This document shows positions 17,291 to 26,569 of a DNA stretch of 39,661 nt, piece after piece. The stretch covers positions 1 through 39,661 of the forward strand of contig CAIQPS010000160.1 of assembly GCA_903873715.1 (NCBI GenBank), given 5' to 3'. Both the position numbers and the translations under genes were made by a program. Every line of letters starts with the position of its first letter. Positions within the stretch are counted from its first letter, which is position 1. Under the pieces are notes generated by a model, which ran no database searches, was not told where the DNA came from, and saw only the letters and a list, made by a program, of their open reading frames with translations. The DNA is from an uncultured Actinomycetes bacterium (lineage in GTDB: Bacteria; Actinomycetota; Thermoleophilia; RBG-16-64-13).

Positions 17291-20200
17291 TGAAGCCCAT
17301 CGACATCCAGATACCGGTCGACTCCGACGCCCTCAGGGCGAACATCGGCAAGACGGCCCAACAGGTGGTGATCCCACCCCGGTATCTCCCGCTGGTGGAG
17401 GCGGTGCAGGGCTACTACGGCGTGCGCACCCCGCTCTCGGACACTCTCAGCGAGTACTTCCACACCTTCCGCAACGTCGACCTGCTCATCGACGGGTTCC
17501 AGACCATCCTGCTCCGCAACTGGAGCTATTTCGAGCGCTCGGACGACCGGGGGGAGCTCTTCACCCTGCTGTCCGAACTGGTGCTCGACCTGCTCGACAC
17601 CCCGCTGTCCACCCAGCAGACCTCGCTGCTCCTGCGGCAGCTCATCACCTGGAGCACGTCGGCCCTCTCCGGACCGCACCCCGACGCCTACGACGAGCCG
17701 CTCCGCACCATCGCGGAGACGCTCTGCCGCGAACTGCCGCTCCGGCCGTTCGCCTTCCTGGAGCGCGACACCCTCATCCACAACTTGGTGCGGCAGGCGG
17801 CCAAGCGGCCGGGGCTCGAGCCCGGCTTCTCCAGCCTGTTCCGCTCGCTCCTGCTCCTGGGCTACCGGCTCCTCGCGGAACGGCTGCCCATCCCGGCGTG
17901 GGCCATGTCGCCCGAAGCCGAGCTCACCGACAAGCCCGCCGTGGCCGGGCGGTTCCCGGAGCTGGCGCCCGAGGCCATGGCCGCGCTCATCGAGCGGGCC
18001 GAGACCGTGTCCGACCAGGAGTTGCTCGGCTCCGACCTGCCTGCCTTCTCCACGCTCCTCGACCGGGCGATCGACCAGGTGTTCCGCATCGACGACATCG
18101 AGGACCGCTTCGCCGTCTGCCTGTACTTCCTCAAGGACGACACTCTGGGGTACCGGCAGAACGAGGTGATGGTGGACCTGCTGGGCGTGGTCCGCCAGCT
18201 GATGTCCCCCGAGCGGCACATGGACGTGGACACCATCCTGGCCCGCCTCACCCGCTTCTTCCGCCAGCGCGACAACCAGTTCCTGCTGATGCGGTTCCAG
18301 TGCTACGAGGCGATCGGGGTCGCCATCGGGCAGGCGGGCAACGCGCAGGCTGCCGACCACTTGATCGAGGACGTGCTGTCCTGGAAGTTCCAGTACCCGG
18401 AGATCCAGGGCGCCACCGACGAGTGGGAGACGGTGGTCAACCCCTACCATCTGCCCAAGATCCGCTGTTGGATGCACATCATCGAGTCCAACCCGGCGCT
18501 CTACGAGCGGCTGGCGGCGGCCCTCAACGTGCAGCTGCGGCTGGGCGGCGTCTACATCGCCGACACCGACCTCTTCCAGCGCGACGTCACCCGCTTCCTC
18601 AACGCGGACATCCGGCCCATCTACTTCGTGGCCAAGCAGCTGCTGCGCGCCTTCCCCGTCTACTTCAACGACGTGGGCGCCGAGGGCGAGCTGCGGGCGG
18701 TCTCGACGGAACTCGACGAGATCTGCCAGCGGCAGGACACGCTCATGCACTTCCTGCGCAAGCAGTCGCACGCCGAGTCGTCCAACCGGCTGGTGGACTT
18801 CAGCCGGCAGGTGCTGGCCTATTGGGTCACGCTCGACCCGACGCCCCTGCAGCCCTACCTGTCGGCCAACACCTTCGCCGCGGTCAAGGAGGAGCGCACC
18901 TGGGCCATGCCGCCCCACGCGGTGCTCCGCCAGCTGGCCGCGGCCCTGGGTATCAAGACCAGGGCCAAGCCGGGCAAGCGCGCGGGCGCCAAAGCGGCGG
19001 CCGCGGCAGCTGCCGCCGCCGCGTCACCATCGGCCCCGCCCACCCAGGCCGCCACCTCGGGGCCGCACGCCGCCCCCTCCGCAGAGGCCGGTCCCGACTC
19101 GGTCGACGCGCTGCTGGACCACCTCGTCAAGCTCACCCCGGACGCGCTGACCGCACTCCTCGACACCCTCTACGACCACGAGGGCGACCGGGAGACCGCC
19201 CGCCGCAGGGTCGCCCTGATGGTGCGCACGCATCAGCTCCTCTACGAGAAGTACTCGCTGTCCCACGACAACATCGGCGGGGCGGTGAGCCGCCACCTGC
19301 AACTCGATCCCAAGGTCCGCGGCCGGTTCGTCAAGACGCTCGACGCCTGGCATGCCCAACCCGCGGCCGCGACCCGGGACCGCCTCGTCGACGCCTCGCT
19401 CACCGTCCTCGAGGACCTGCAGAAGATCATCCTCAGTGTGGGGCCGTCCGTGGCCGTGGAGAACATCTACCAGAAGCGGCACATCGCGGCCGGTATCCCT
19501 TCTATGTACGGCAACTACAGCGAGCCCAAGTTCGACGCGCTGGGGCTCTCGTTCCGGGTTGAGCGCCTGGTGGCCGTGCTCCTCGAGGACCTGGTCACCA
19601 CCGGCGTCGAGCCCTACGTCACCCGGGAATCGCTGCGGCGCATGGCTGCCGCCATCCGCCGGTTCGAGCGGGCCCTCGCCACCGACGGCGTCGACTCGCG
19701 CAACCTGGGCGCCAACCTGCGCCTGCTCGAATCCAGCTTCAGCAGCCACAACTTCACGTTCCACCAGTATCAGAACGTGTTCCAGTTCTTCATGGGCTCC
19801 GTGACCCAGCTGTCGCGGACCTCCATCCTCAGCCACGACCAGGTGCTGCACACCGTGCTCAAACACGACCCGCGGCAGTGCGTGGTGCGGTGTATGTCGA
19901 TAGACGCCGTCGCCGAGATGGTACTCCGAGAGGTGCTCGTGTCGGCCTTGGGCATGCAGACCCTGGACCGCTACATGTCCACGCTCATACGTCAGATCTC
20001 CACGCTCACCGACAAGCTGAGCAACCACGCGCTCACGCGGATGATGAACTACGACCCGGAGCGCCTGGTGTCGCGCATCCACAAGCACAACCCGCTCACC
20101 GACGACCAGATGACCCTGGGCTTCAAGGGCCTGGGCCTCAAGCAGATGGCGTCGTACAAGCAGCGGGTGCCGCAGGGCTTCATCCTCACCACCGAGCTCT

Positions 20201-21588
20201 TCAGCGCGATGCCGGCCATGGCCCATCGCCCGCTCTTCGACGACACGCTCGACCGGGTGCGCAAGGCCATCGACGACCTGGAACGCGAGACCGGCCTCCG
20301 CCTCGGCGACCCGGACCGGCCGCTCACCGTGTCGATCCGCTCCGGAGCAGCCATCTCCATGCCCGGGCTCATGACGACGTTCGTCAACGTCGGCCTCAAC
20401 GACAAGCTGGCGCAGGCTCTGTCGCGCAAGCCCGGCTTCGAATGGGCCGCCTGGGACAGCTACCGCCGCTTCCTACAGACCTGGGCGATGGCCGCCGGCA
20501 TCGACCGCGACGTGTTCGACGCCATCATGGTGGAATTCAAGGCCCGCTACGGCGTGGACCGCAAGTCGGACTTCCTGCCGGAGCACATGAGAGAGATGGC
20601 CTTCGCCTACAAGGAGCGGGGCCGGGAACTGGGCGTGCGCTACACCGACGACCCCTTCCGGCAGGTGGTGGCCTGCATCCGCAAGGTGCTGGGCTCCTGG
20701 GACTCCCCCGAAGCCAAGCTCTACCGGCAGTACCTCGGCGTGGCCGAGGAATGGGGCACGGCGGTGGTGATCCAGCGGATGGTGTTCGGCAACCTCAGCC
20801 GCGAATCCGGGTCCGGGGTCACGTTCACTCGCAACCCGCTCGAGCCGCACAGCAACCAGGTGCGGCTGTTCGGCGACTTCACCGCCCGCAGCCAGGGCGA
20901 GGACCTGGTGGCCGGCCTGGTGTTCCCGCTACCCGTGTCGGAGGCGCAGCGTCTCGGCAGCCCCACCTACATGGGCATCGAGCACTCCCTCGAGAAGGAC
21001 CACCCGGGCGTCTACCAGGCGCTGCTGGATGTGGCCCGCGACCTGGTGGGCCTGCGCGAGCACGACCCGCAGGAGATCGAGTTCACCTTCGAGTCGGACG
21101 ACCCAAGCGACCTGTACATCCTGCAGAAGCGGGCCATGGTGCAGGAGCAGACCACCGATTCGCCCTACTTCGACACTTCATCGAAGGCGTTCGGTCCTGC
21201 CGCCGCGGTGGGTATGGGAGTGGCCGGCGGGGCCTACGCCGGACGGGCGGCCATGAGCATGGCCCAGATCGAAGCGCTCACCGCCGAGAAGCCCGGCGAG
21301 CCCATCGTGCTGCTCCGCCCGGACACGGTGCCGGAGGACATCGCCATGATCACCCAGGTGTCGGGCCTGCTGACGGCTCGAGGTGGCGCCACCTCACATG
21401 CGGCCGTCACCGCCAAGCGCCTGGGCAAGACCGCCGTGGTGGACTGCCGCGCCCTCGAGGTCGACGAGCATCGCGGCGAGGCCCGCCTGGCCGGCCAGGA
21501 GATTAAGCCGGGCGACTGGCTCTCCATAGACGGCCGCACCGGCAACATCTTCCTGGGACGGGTGCCGACCATCGCGCGGGTGCTCTAG
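17290..21588 (+). CDS. Giant PPDK-related protein lacking the PEP/pyruvate barrel
   Basis: The 1432-residue protein has two parts. The first 900 or so residues are mostly helical, match no domain I recognise, and are broken by an Ala/Pro-rich linker (about 565-600). The C-terminal third follows pyruvate phosphate dikinase: GFKGLGLKQM near 942 with VPQGFILTTELF, then SIRSGAAISMPGLMTTFVN near 1017, WGTAVVIQRMVFGN near 1155, GVTFTRNPLEP near 1178, and the swivelling phospho-His domain with RGGATSHAAV (His near 1370). The protein ends shortly after this domain, so the TIM barrel that binds PEP or pyruvate in PPDK is absent. It should bind ATP and phosphorylate the His; the acceptor is unknown and may be recognised by the N-terminal region. 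ATG at 17290 is preferred; a GTG at 17287 is also in frame. Confidence 0.8.
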   Translation: MKPIDIQIPVDSDALRANIGKTAQQVVIPPRYLPLVEAVQGYYGVRTPLSDTLSEYFHTFRNVDLLIDGFQTILLRNWSYFERSDDRGELFTLLSELVLDLLDTPLSTQQTSLLLRQLITWSTSALSGPHPDAYDEPLRTIAETLCRELPLRPFAFLERDTLIHNLVRQAAKRPGLEPGFSSLFRSLLLLGYRLLAERLPIPAWAMSPEAELTDKPAVAGRFPELAPEAMAALIERAETVSDQELLGSDLPAFSTLLDRAIDQVFRIDDIEDRFAVCLYFLKDDTLGYRQNEVMVDLLGVVRQLMSPERHMDVDTILARLTRFFRQRDNQFLLMRFQCYEAIGVAIGQAGNAQAADHLIEDVLSWKFQYPEIQGATDEWETVVNPYHLPKIRCWMHIIESNPALYERLAAALNVQLRLGGVYIADTDLFQRDVTRFLNADIRPIYFVAKQLLRAFPVYFNDVGAEGELRAVSTELDEICQRQDTLMHFLRKQSHAESSNRLVDFSRQVLAYWVTLDPTPLQPYLSANTFAAVKEERTWAMPPHAVLRQLAAALGIKTRAKPGKRAGAKAAAAAAAAAASPSAPPTQAATSGPHAAPSAEAGPDSVDALLDHLVKLTPDALTALLDTLYDHEGDRETARRRVALMVRTHQLLYEKYSLSHDNIGGAVSRHLQLDPKVRGRFVKTLDAWHAQPAAATRDRLVDASLTVLEDLQKIILSVGPSVAVENIYQKRHIAAGIPSMYGNYSEPKFDALGLSFRVERLVAVLLEDLVTTGVEPYVTRESLRRMAAAIRRFERALATDGVDSRNLGANLRLLESSFSSHNFTFHQYQNVFQFFMGSVTQLSRTSILSHDQVLHTVLKHDPRQCVVRCMSIDAVAEMVLREVLVSALGMQTLDRYMSTLIRQISTLTDKLSNHALTRMMNYDPERLVSRIHKHNPLTDDQMTLGFKGLGLKQMASYKQRVPQGFILTTELFSAMPAMAHRPLFDDTLDRVRKAIDDLERETGLRLGDPDRPLTVSIRSGAAISMPGLMTTFVNVGLNDKLAQALSRKPGFEWAAWDSYRRFLQTWAMAAGIDRDVFDAIMVEFKARYGVDRKSDFLPEHMREMAFAYKERGRELGVRYTDDPFRQVVACIRKVLGSWDSPEAKLYRQYLGVAEEWGTAVVIQRMVFGNLSRESGSGVTFTRNPLEPHSNQVRLFGDFTARSQGEDLVAGLVFPLPVSEAQRLGSPTYMGIEHSLEKDHPGVYQALLDVARDLVGLREHDPQEIEFTFESDDPSDLYILQKRAMVQEQTTDSPYFDTSSKAFGPAAAVGMGVAGGAYAGRAAMSMAQIEALTAEKPGEPIVLLRPDTVPEDIAMITQVSGLLTARGGATSHAAVTAKRLGKTAVVDCRALEVDEHRGEARLAGQEIKPGDWLSIDGRTGNIFLGRVPTIARVL

Positions 21589-21631
21589 CGGCTTCGCAGG
21601 CCGGCGGGGCCGGGCGGTAAGGCGAGCAGGC

Positions 21632-22423
21632 CTACGGCACCACGCCCAAGTCAACATCTACGCCGGTGAGATCGGCAGTCACGTCGATCACTGTCGCGGC
21701 GTCGAAGATGTTACCGCCATCCCAGAACTGCGGCGTAGTCCCCCCGTTGAACGAGACTCCCAGCTTGTAGCGCCCGCGCAGCAGGCCCACGATCAGGAAC
21801 CGGGTGGAGACGCCGTCGGCCGTGGTGAGCAGGGTCGCCCGACGGAGCGTGTCGCGCTGCTGCAGATCGTAGGCCATGATGCTACCCGTGTGCCGGGCGC
21901 CGCCGCTCCACGTCACCTGCCCCTGGATGCTCAGCCCCGGCTGCATCACGAAGTCCAGCAGGTTGCGCCCGGGCACGACGACGAGCACCCGAGACTCGTA
22001 CACCTCGTGCCCTTGGACCGGGAGGCCTCCGTACCACTGCGAGACGTAGCCCGTCTGGCCGGCAAACACACCCAGGCGGTACCGGCCGGGCTGCAGCCCC
22101 TTGAAGGCGAAGCTGGATACCCCGTCTCGGCCGTCGATGAACGCTCCGGACTCGGTGAACAGGCCCACACGCAGAGAGCTCTTGGGATGCGAGGCCGCGA
22201 AAGCAGCCGAGATGTAGAGGTCGGCGGGGCCGGAGCCCGTCGTAGTGGTCCCCAGCCCACTCGGTTCGTCCGCTATCCCGGTCACGGGTGTCTCGCCTCC
22301 CGGCACCGTCGTGGTGCCGGGCGCCGAGTGGCTGCAGCCCGCGAGCGCCGGTGCGGCCAGCAGCAGCACGAGAGCCCAGCAGGTGGCTATCAGTCTGATG
22401 AGCACGGTGCGCGAGCCATCCAT
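21632..22423 (-). CDS. Secreted lipoprotein with beta-sandwich (carboxypeptidase-regulatory-like) repeats
   Basis: The 263-residue protein has a lipoprotein signal peptide with lipobox LAGC at about residues 27-30. A Thr/Gly/Pro-rich linker follows (about 33-65). Two repeats then share the motif FKGLQPGRYRLGVFAG / IVGLLRGRYKLGVSFNG, each followed by QWYGG or QFWDGG. This is the signature of beta-sandwich carboxypeptidase-regulatory-like domains found in cell-surface proteins. It is expected on the outer face of the cytoplasmic membrane. GAGAGGAG precedes the ATG. It lies 12 bases after the cation transporter gene and is probably in the serpin operon. Ligand unknown. Confidence 0.7.
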   Translation of the reverse strand: MDGSRTVLIRLIATCWALVLLLAAPALAGCSHSAPGTTTVPGGETPVTGIADEPSGLGTTTTGSGPADLYISAAFAASHPKSSLRVGLFTESGAFIDGRDGVSSFAFKGLQPGRYRLGVFAGQTGYVSQWYGGLPVQGHEVYESRVLVVVPGRNLLDFVMQPGLSIQGQVTWSGGARHTGSIMAYDLQQRDTLRRATLLTTADGVSTRFLIVGLLRGRYKLGVSFNGGTTPQFWDGGNIFDAATVIDVTADLTGVDVDLGVVP

Positions 22424-22435
22424 GAAGCGCTCCTC

Positions 22436-23083
22436 TCAGTCGTCGGCCGTCTCGGCCTCGAAGGCCTCCCGGCCTTCCACCACCAGGAACGGGATCAGCG
22501 CCAGGGCCGCGGCGCTGTCCAGCCACCACCATCCGAACGCGGCTGACAACGCCAGCCCGACGAGCAGCACCGCAGAAAGGTAGGCGCAGCTGAGGGCTTC
22601 ATCCGAATCGGCGCGCAGCGCGGGTGAATCCAGACGGTCGGACGCCGCCAGCCGTCGCTTGGTGTGGGCGAGGATAGGCATGCCGATGACCGCGACGACG
22701 GCGATCGCCAACCCCCACACGCTCGTGTCCGCGTCCGCCCGGTGTCCGGCCACCAGCCCGTAGACGGAATACGCCAGGATGTACGCCGCCAGCGCGAACA
22801 GCAGGCCACCGGCCACGCGGGCCGTAAGGCGTTCGACCCGCTCGATGTTCTCCGGGCCGGCGTCGCCGCGCAGTTCCCAGCGGAACCGCAGGAGCAACAC
22901 GACGGCACTCGCCAGTTCGATGAGGCTGTCGATACCGAACGCCAGCAACAGCAGGCTGCCCGACAGCAGACCCAGGGCGACGGACGCGGCGAACTCGACG
23001 GTCATCCAGACCAGCGTCAGGTATTCCAGGCGCACCGCCTCCCGCAGCAGCCGCTTTCTTTCGCCGGACATCGCGGGTCTCAT
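22436..23083 (-). CDS. Small cation-diffusion-facilitator-like transporter
   Basis: The 215-residue protein has six predicted membrane helices arranged like the CDF membrane domain and no C-terminal cytoplasmic metal-binding domain. In helix 2 the usual DxxxD is Asp52-x3-Glu56 (FGIDSLIE). In helix 5 the usual HxxxD is replaced by Glu162-x3-Cys166 (DEALSCAYLS), so metal choice may differ from Zn. WWLDSAAALALIPFLVVEG matches CDF helix 6. It is known that shortened CDF-like proteins occur; transport by this one is inferred. The ATG overlaps the stop of the serpin gene by four bases, so the two are translated together. MSGERKRLL four codons downstream is an alternative start. Confidence 0.75.
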   Translation of the reverse strand: MRPAMSGERKRLLREAVRLEYLTLVWMTVEFAASVALGLLSGSLLLLAFGIDSLIELASAVVLLLRFRWELRGDAGPENIERVERLTARVAGGLLFALAAYILAYSVYGLVAGHRADADTSVWGLAIAVVAVIGMPILAHTKRRLAASDRLDSPALRADSDEALSCAYLSAVLLVGLALSAAFGWWWLDSAAALALIPFLVVEGREAFEAETADD

Positions 23084-24363
23084 GACCCGTGGCGGCTTGG
23101 ATCGGTCACCTGTCCCAGGAACAGGATGGCGCCGGTCTGCCGGTCCCGTATCAGGAAGTAGAAGGGCCGGTCGACGGCCAGGAGCACCTCGTCCTGCGAT
23201 ACTCCGGCGGTGAACGTCACCGTCGCGCCTGCCGCGGCCTCCGTGCCCGCCTCGTCGACCAGGACGAAAGCCTCTTCGCCCACGCCTGAGATCTCAGTCT
23301 GCTCGCTGGTCATCCCGGAGAAGTCCGCCGTCTTCGCCGAGAAGGCGGCCACCAGACCCAGGCCCCGGAGCGGGGCCTTCAAGTCGACGGAGGACGAGAA
23401 GGTGAACCGGGGAAGCTGGAGGGTGACGTGCCGGGTAGCCAGCGCGGCGGTGATCTCGTCGACCCTCTCAGATGTAAGGGCCTCGCCCACCTCTCCGAAC
23501 CCTCCCGCAGCCGGGAGGACCACCATGAAGGACAGCCGCCCATCATCGTACGGCACGTCGATAGCCTGCAGACCGTCGCCCTCCATGTAGTCGTACTCGT
23601 CGCGGAGACCGCACATGGTCGGCACCCTTATCTCCGTCCCGTCCGGCAGGCGGAAAGGCAGGTCCCTGGTGAGACTGGGCTGGAAGGGCTCCTCCCACTT
23701 CGCCTTCATGTAGGCGGCGGTGGTCAGCATGAGCACGGTCTTGTCGGCGCGGGGCCCGTCAGGATCGACCGCCTGAGGGATGCGGCCGTTGGTCGCGTCG
23801 TACATCCACTGGTTGATGGTCTGCGCCGCGGCGGCGTAGTCGTCGAAGTCGACCAAGCGGAGCGGGGCGCCGTAGGTCCTGCCGAGCAGGTCCACGAACG
23901 CCTTCTGGTAGGGCATGCCGGCCTGCCCCCAGAGAGCGGAGGCGGGAACGAAGTCCGCGATCTCCGAAAGGGACACGTCGAGAGCGCCCAAAGCCGGGTA
24001 GAGGCTGGCGTCCGCGAGGTCCGCGTGAAGGACGGTGCGGAATTCCTGCTCCGTTTGCCCCCTCGCCCCGGCCATGGCCAAGGACAGCACCGTCGACACG
24101 GCGTACGGGGAGCACACGAAGTTGCCGTCGGCGGGCCGGATGACCCCGAACAGGTCCAGGGCGAAGGCGTTGCCGCCCGATGCCACCGCGGCGATATCCT
24201 CCATGGCGTGCGAGGAGGGCTTGGTCTGCGCCGGGCCCTCGAGGACGGGCGCCTTGCTGCCCCCACTCCCGCATCCCGCGACGAGCAGCCCGAGGGCGGC
24301 GAGAAACATCAGCCCCGCCACGACGGCGAGCGCACCCTGAAGCGGAAAGCCGGACCGGTTCAT
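23080..24363 (-). CDS. Serpin-family protease inhibitor, lipoprotein
   Basis: Serpins trap serine or cysteine proteases through a mobile reactive loop. The 427-residue protein has a lipoprotein signal with VAGC near residue 31, followed by the full serpin fold: NFVCSPYAVSTVLSLAMAGARG near 82, FVDLLGRTYGAPL, TAAYMKAKWEEPF near 218 and the C-terminal DRPFYFLIRDRQTGAILFLGQV. The hinge (EAGTEAAAGA near 368) keeps the small residues of inhibitory serpins. Counting 17 residues from the hinge Glu puts P1 at or near Gly in TFTAGVS, suggesting an elastase- or subtilisin-like target; this is approximate. The protein would be membrane-anchored outside the cell. GGAGGGGTGAG precedes the ATG. It begins a three-gene minus-strand group. 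Confidence 0.9.
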   Translation of the reverse strand: MNRSGFPLQGALAVVAGLMFLAALGLLVAGCGSGGSKAPVLEGPAQTKPSSHAMEDIAAVASGGNAFALDLFGVIRPADGNFVCSPYAVSTVLSLAMAGARGQTEQEFRTVLHADLADASLYPALGALDVSLSEIADFVPASALWGQAGMPYQKAFVDLLGRTYGAPLRLVDFDDYAAAAQTINQWMYDATNGRIPQAVDPDGPRADKTVLMLTTAAYMKAKWEEPFQPSLTRDLPFRLPDGTEIRVPTMCGLRDEYDYMEGDGLQAIDVPYDDGRLSFMVVLPAAGGFGEVGEALTSERVDEITAALATRHVTLQLPRFTFSSSVDLKAPLRGLGLVAAFSAKTADFSGMTSEQTEISGVGEEAFVLVDEAGTEAAAGATVTFTAGVSQDEVLLAVDRPFYFLIRDRQTGAILFLGQVTDPSRHGS

Positions 24364-24619
24364 CTCACCCCTCCATTGGTGGACCGTCTACGACCCTACC
24401 AGAACGCTGAGCGCCGGTCCAAGGTTCCCGCGCGACTCGCCACCCCGGGGCGCCGGCGCCAGTGCGGCGCGTTCCGTCAGGTACGGGTCACTGCCACCTG
24501 ACGGCACTCGGTGCACACGTCATGCGTGCCGTCGGCGGAGGCTGGTGGTAGTGTTAGAAGGGTCGTGTGTCCACGGCCCCCACACTTTTCGTATCAACGG
24601 CGAAAGGACCGGAATCAAG

Positions 24620-25828
24620 ATGGCTGCTCCACGGACACTGGGAATCAACGGGCTTGGCCGCATCGGCAAGCTGACTCTTTGGTACCACCTGGCTCACGAC
24701 GACTTCGACACCTTCGTGGTCAACGTCGGCCGTCCGGTGGGGACCTCCCTCCAGTCCGTCCTCGAGTACCTCTCCAAAGACAGCACATACGGTTCGCTCC
24801 ACAAGTGGCTGGGCGGCTGCTACGGCAAACGCGAGCTCGAAGTGGTCGACGAGGAGAAGGGCCTCTGCAAGATCCACGGCAAGGACGTCGTCTTCCTGCG
24901 CTCCGCCCGCGATCCCAAGGACATCCCCTGGCGTGAGTACAACGTGCCGCTGGTCGTGGATTGCACCGGCAAGTTCCGGGATCCGTACGCGGAAGGCACC
25001 GACGGCAAGGGGGCGCTCCGCGGGCACCTGGCCGCCGGAGCCCGGGCGGTCGTTATCAGCTCCCCGTTCAAGAGCAAAGTGAAGGGTGTCCCACTGCCGG
25101 ATGACGCCGCAGTCCTCATCCACGGGATCAACCACCTCGACTACGATCCGGGCAAGCACAAGATCGTCTCGGCGGCCTCCTGCACCACCACGGGCCTCGC
25201 CCACATGATGAAGCCGCTCCTCGCCCGCGATCTCACCCGCAACATGATCACCGCCGGCATGAGCACCATCCACGCGGTCACCAACAGCCAGCCGCTGCTC
25301 GACTCCGTACCGGCTGCCGGCGCCACCGACCTGCGCAAGACCCGCTCCGGCATGAACAACATCGTCATCACCTCCACCAACGCCGCCAAAGCGCTGGAGC
25401 AGGTCATGCCCGAGATCGCCCGCATCGGCTTCATGGCCGACTCGGTGCGCATCCCCACCGACGCCGTCAGCCTGATCGTCCTGAACGTCACCTTCCAGGC
25501 GGAGGAGCGCATGGACGGGACCGTGGATATCGACCGTGACGCAATCAACGCCATCTACGCCGAAGCGGCGGCCGGCGAGTCCAAGGGCCTGCTGAAGTTC
25601 AGCATGGAACAGAACGTGTCGGTGGACATGCTGGGCGAAGACGCGGCCGTCACCATCGAGGGCGTGGAGACACACACCCGCACCGGCTTCGTGGACATCA
25701 AACTGGCCGGCACGAGCCACCGCATCCCGGTGACCCACGTCAAGATCTTCGGCTGGTACGACAACGAGATGGGCAGTTACACGTACCGCCTCGGCGAGCT
25801 GACCACGCACGTGGCCAAGACGATGTAG
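24620..25828 (+). CDS. gap: Glyceraldehyde-3-phosphate dehydrogenase
   Basis: The 402-residue protein has the NAD(P) site INGLGRIGKLTLW near residue 7 and the catalytic cysteine in SAASCTTTGLAHMMKPLL near 190. The C-terminal GWYDNEMGSYTYRL ends as in all GAPDH enzymes. It is about 65 residues longer than the classical enzyme. The extra length comes mainly from segments such as the one around KWLGGCYGKRELEVVDEEKG and the central region near 130-150, so it belongs to a divergent long branch. Cofactor preference cannot be read safely. AAAGGA lies 11 bases before the ATG. The gene appears monocistronic: it diverges from the serpin operon and is followed by a strong terminator. Confidence 0.92.
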   Translation: MAAPRTLGINGLGRIGKLTLWYHLAHDDFDTFVVNVGRPVGTSLQSVLEYLSKDSTYGSLHKWLGGCYGKRELEVVDEEKGLCKIHGKDVVFLRSARDPKDIPWREYNVPLVVDCTGKFRDPYAEGTDGKGALRGHLAAGARAVVISSPFKSKVKGVPLPDDAAVLIHGINHLDYDPGKHKIVSAASCTTTGLAHMMKPLLARDLTRNMITAGMSTIHAVTNSQPLLDSVPAAGATDLRKTRSGMNNIVITSTNAAKALEQVMPEIARIGFMADSVRIPTDAVSLIVLNVTFQAEERMDGTVDIDRDAINAIYAEAAAGESKGLLKFSMEQNVSVDMLGEDAAVTIEGVETHTRTGFVDIKLAGTSHRIPVTHVKIFGWYDNEMGSYTYRLGELTTHVAKTM

Positions 25829-25879
25829 CAGGACTGCTTACGGCCGGGGGAGAGCCCGGCTGTGACCGGCACCTTCCTG

Positions 25880-25916
25880 GGCCGCCTCGCCGCAAGGTGG
25901 GGCGGCCTCTTGTTTT
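25880..25916 (+). terminator. Rho-independent terminator of gap
   Basis: GGCCGCCTCGCC (25880-25891) pairs with GGTGGGGCGGCC (25896-25907) as a 12-bp stem containing two G-T pairs, closed by a GCAA tetraloop and followed by TCTTGTTTT. It starts 51 bases after the gap stop. This is the clearest intrinsic terminator in the window. Confidence 0.85.
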
Positions 25917-26028
25917 GCGGGGTGACCGGCGGCGCCGGGGCGGCGTGGGGCAAGGTGCGGGGCGGCCGGCGCCGGGCCGCGCCCTGCCGGTGGAGCCCCG
26001 CGCATCAGCGCGCCGCGGGCTTCGGCCC

Positions 26029-26562
26029 TCAGTCTCCCGGGACGGTGACGAGTTCCGGGACGGCCCGGGGTGCGGCATCGGCATCGCCCGGTCCGGCGCC
26101 CTCGCGGGCGGGAAGGATGGCGACCCGCATCATGGTCCGCGGCCGCCCGAAGCGCCGCGGCCCTGCCGAACCCGGGTTGATGTGGAGCACACCGTCCTTC
26201 TCGTCTTGCGCAGCGATGTGGCTGTGGCCGGCGACGACGACCACCGGGCCGCCGGGGCGACCGGCACCATCGGGCCGCGGGGAGATGTGCGCCACCACGA
26301 AGCAGACGCCGCCGATCTCGACCTCGGCCCGCGACGGCAGAGCATCCGCCCAACCGCCCACATCGACGTTGCCGCGCACGGCGGTGACCGGAGCTATCTG
26401 GCGCAGGGCCCTGAGGACCTCGGAGGTGCCGACGTCGCCGGCGTGAAGGATGTGGTCGACACCCCGGAGACGCTCCACCACTTCCGGGTACAGATGGCCG
26501 TGCGTGTCGGAGACGACGCCGATGACGAGCGGGGCGCTGTGAGCGCCGGCGGTCGAGCTCAT
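26029..26562 (-). CDS. Calcineurin-like metallophosphoesterase (YfcE/MJ0936 type)
   Basis: The 177-residue protein has the dinuclear metal signature of small phosphoesterases: SDTHG near residue 17, HAGDVG near 40, RGNVD near 63, VAHIS near 91 and GHSH near 112. Family members hydrolyse phosphodiesters such as cyclic or bis-p-nitrophenyl substrates; the natural substrate is unknown. A Pro/Gly-rich stretch between VAHIS and GHSH replaces the more usual short loop. The start at 26562 (MSSTAGAHSAPLVIG) lies seven bases after the stop of the iron-sulfur gene, so it is probably the last gene of that operon. An in-frame upstream start would overlap the previous gene and give an atypical leader. Confidence 0.85.
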   Translation of the reverse strand: MSSTAGAHSAPLVIGVVSDTHGHLYPEVVERLRGVDHILHAGDVGTSEVLRALRQIAPVTAVRGNVDVGGWADALPSRAEVEIGGVCFVVAHISPRPDGAGRPGGPVVVVAGHSHIAAQDEKDGVLHINPGSAGPRRFGRPRTMMRVAILPAREGAGPGDADAAPRAVPELVTVPGD

Positions 26563-26569
26563 CGCGCGC

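Noticed and set aside
17290-21588. Annotation as pyruvate phosphate dikinase or PEP synthase
   Set aside because: The C-terminal PEP/pyruvate barrel is missing, so neither reaction can be assigned.
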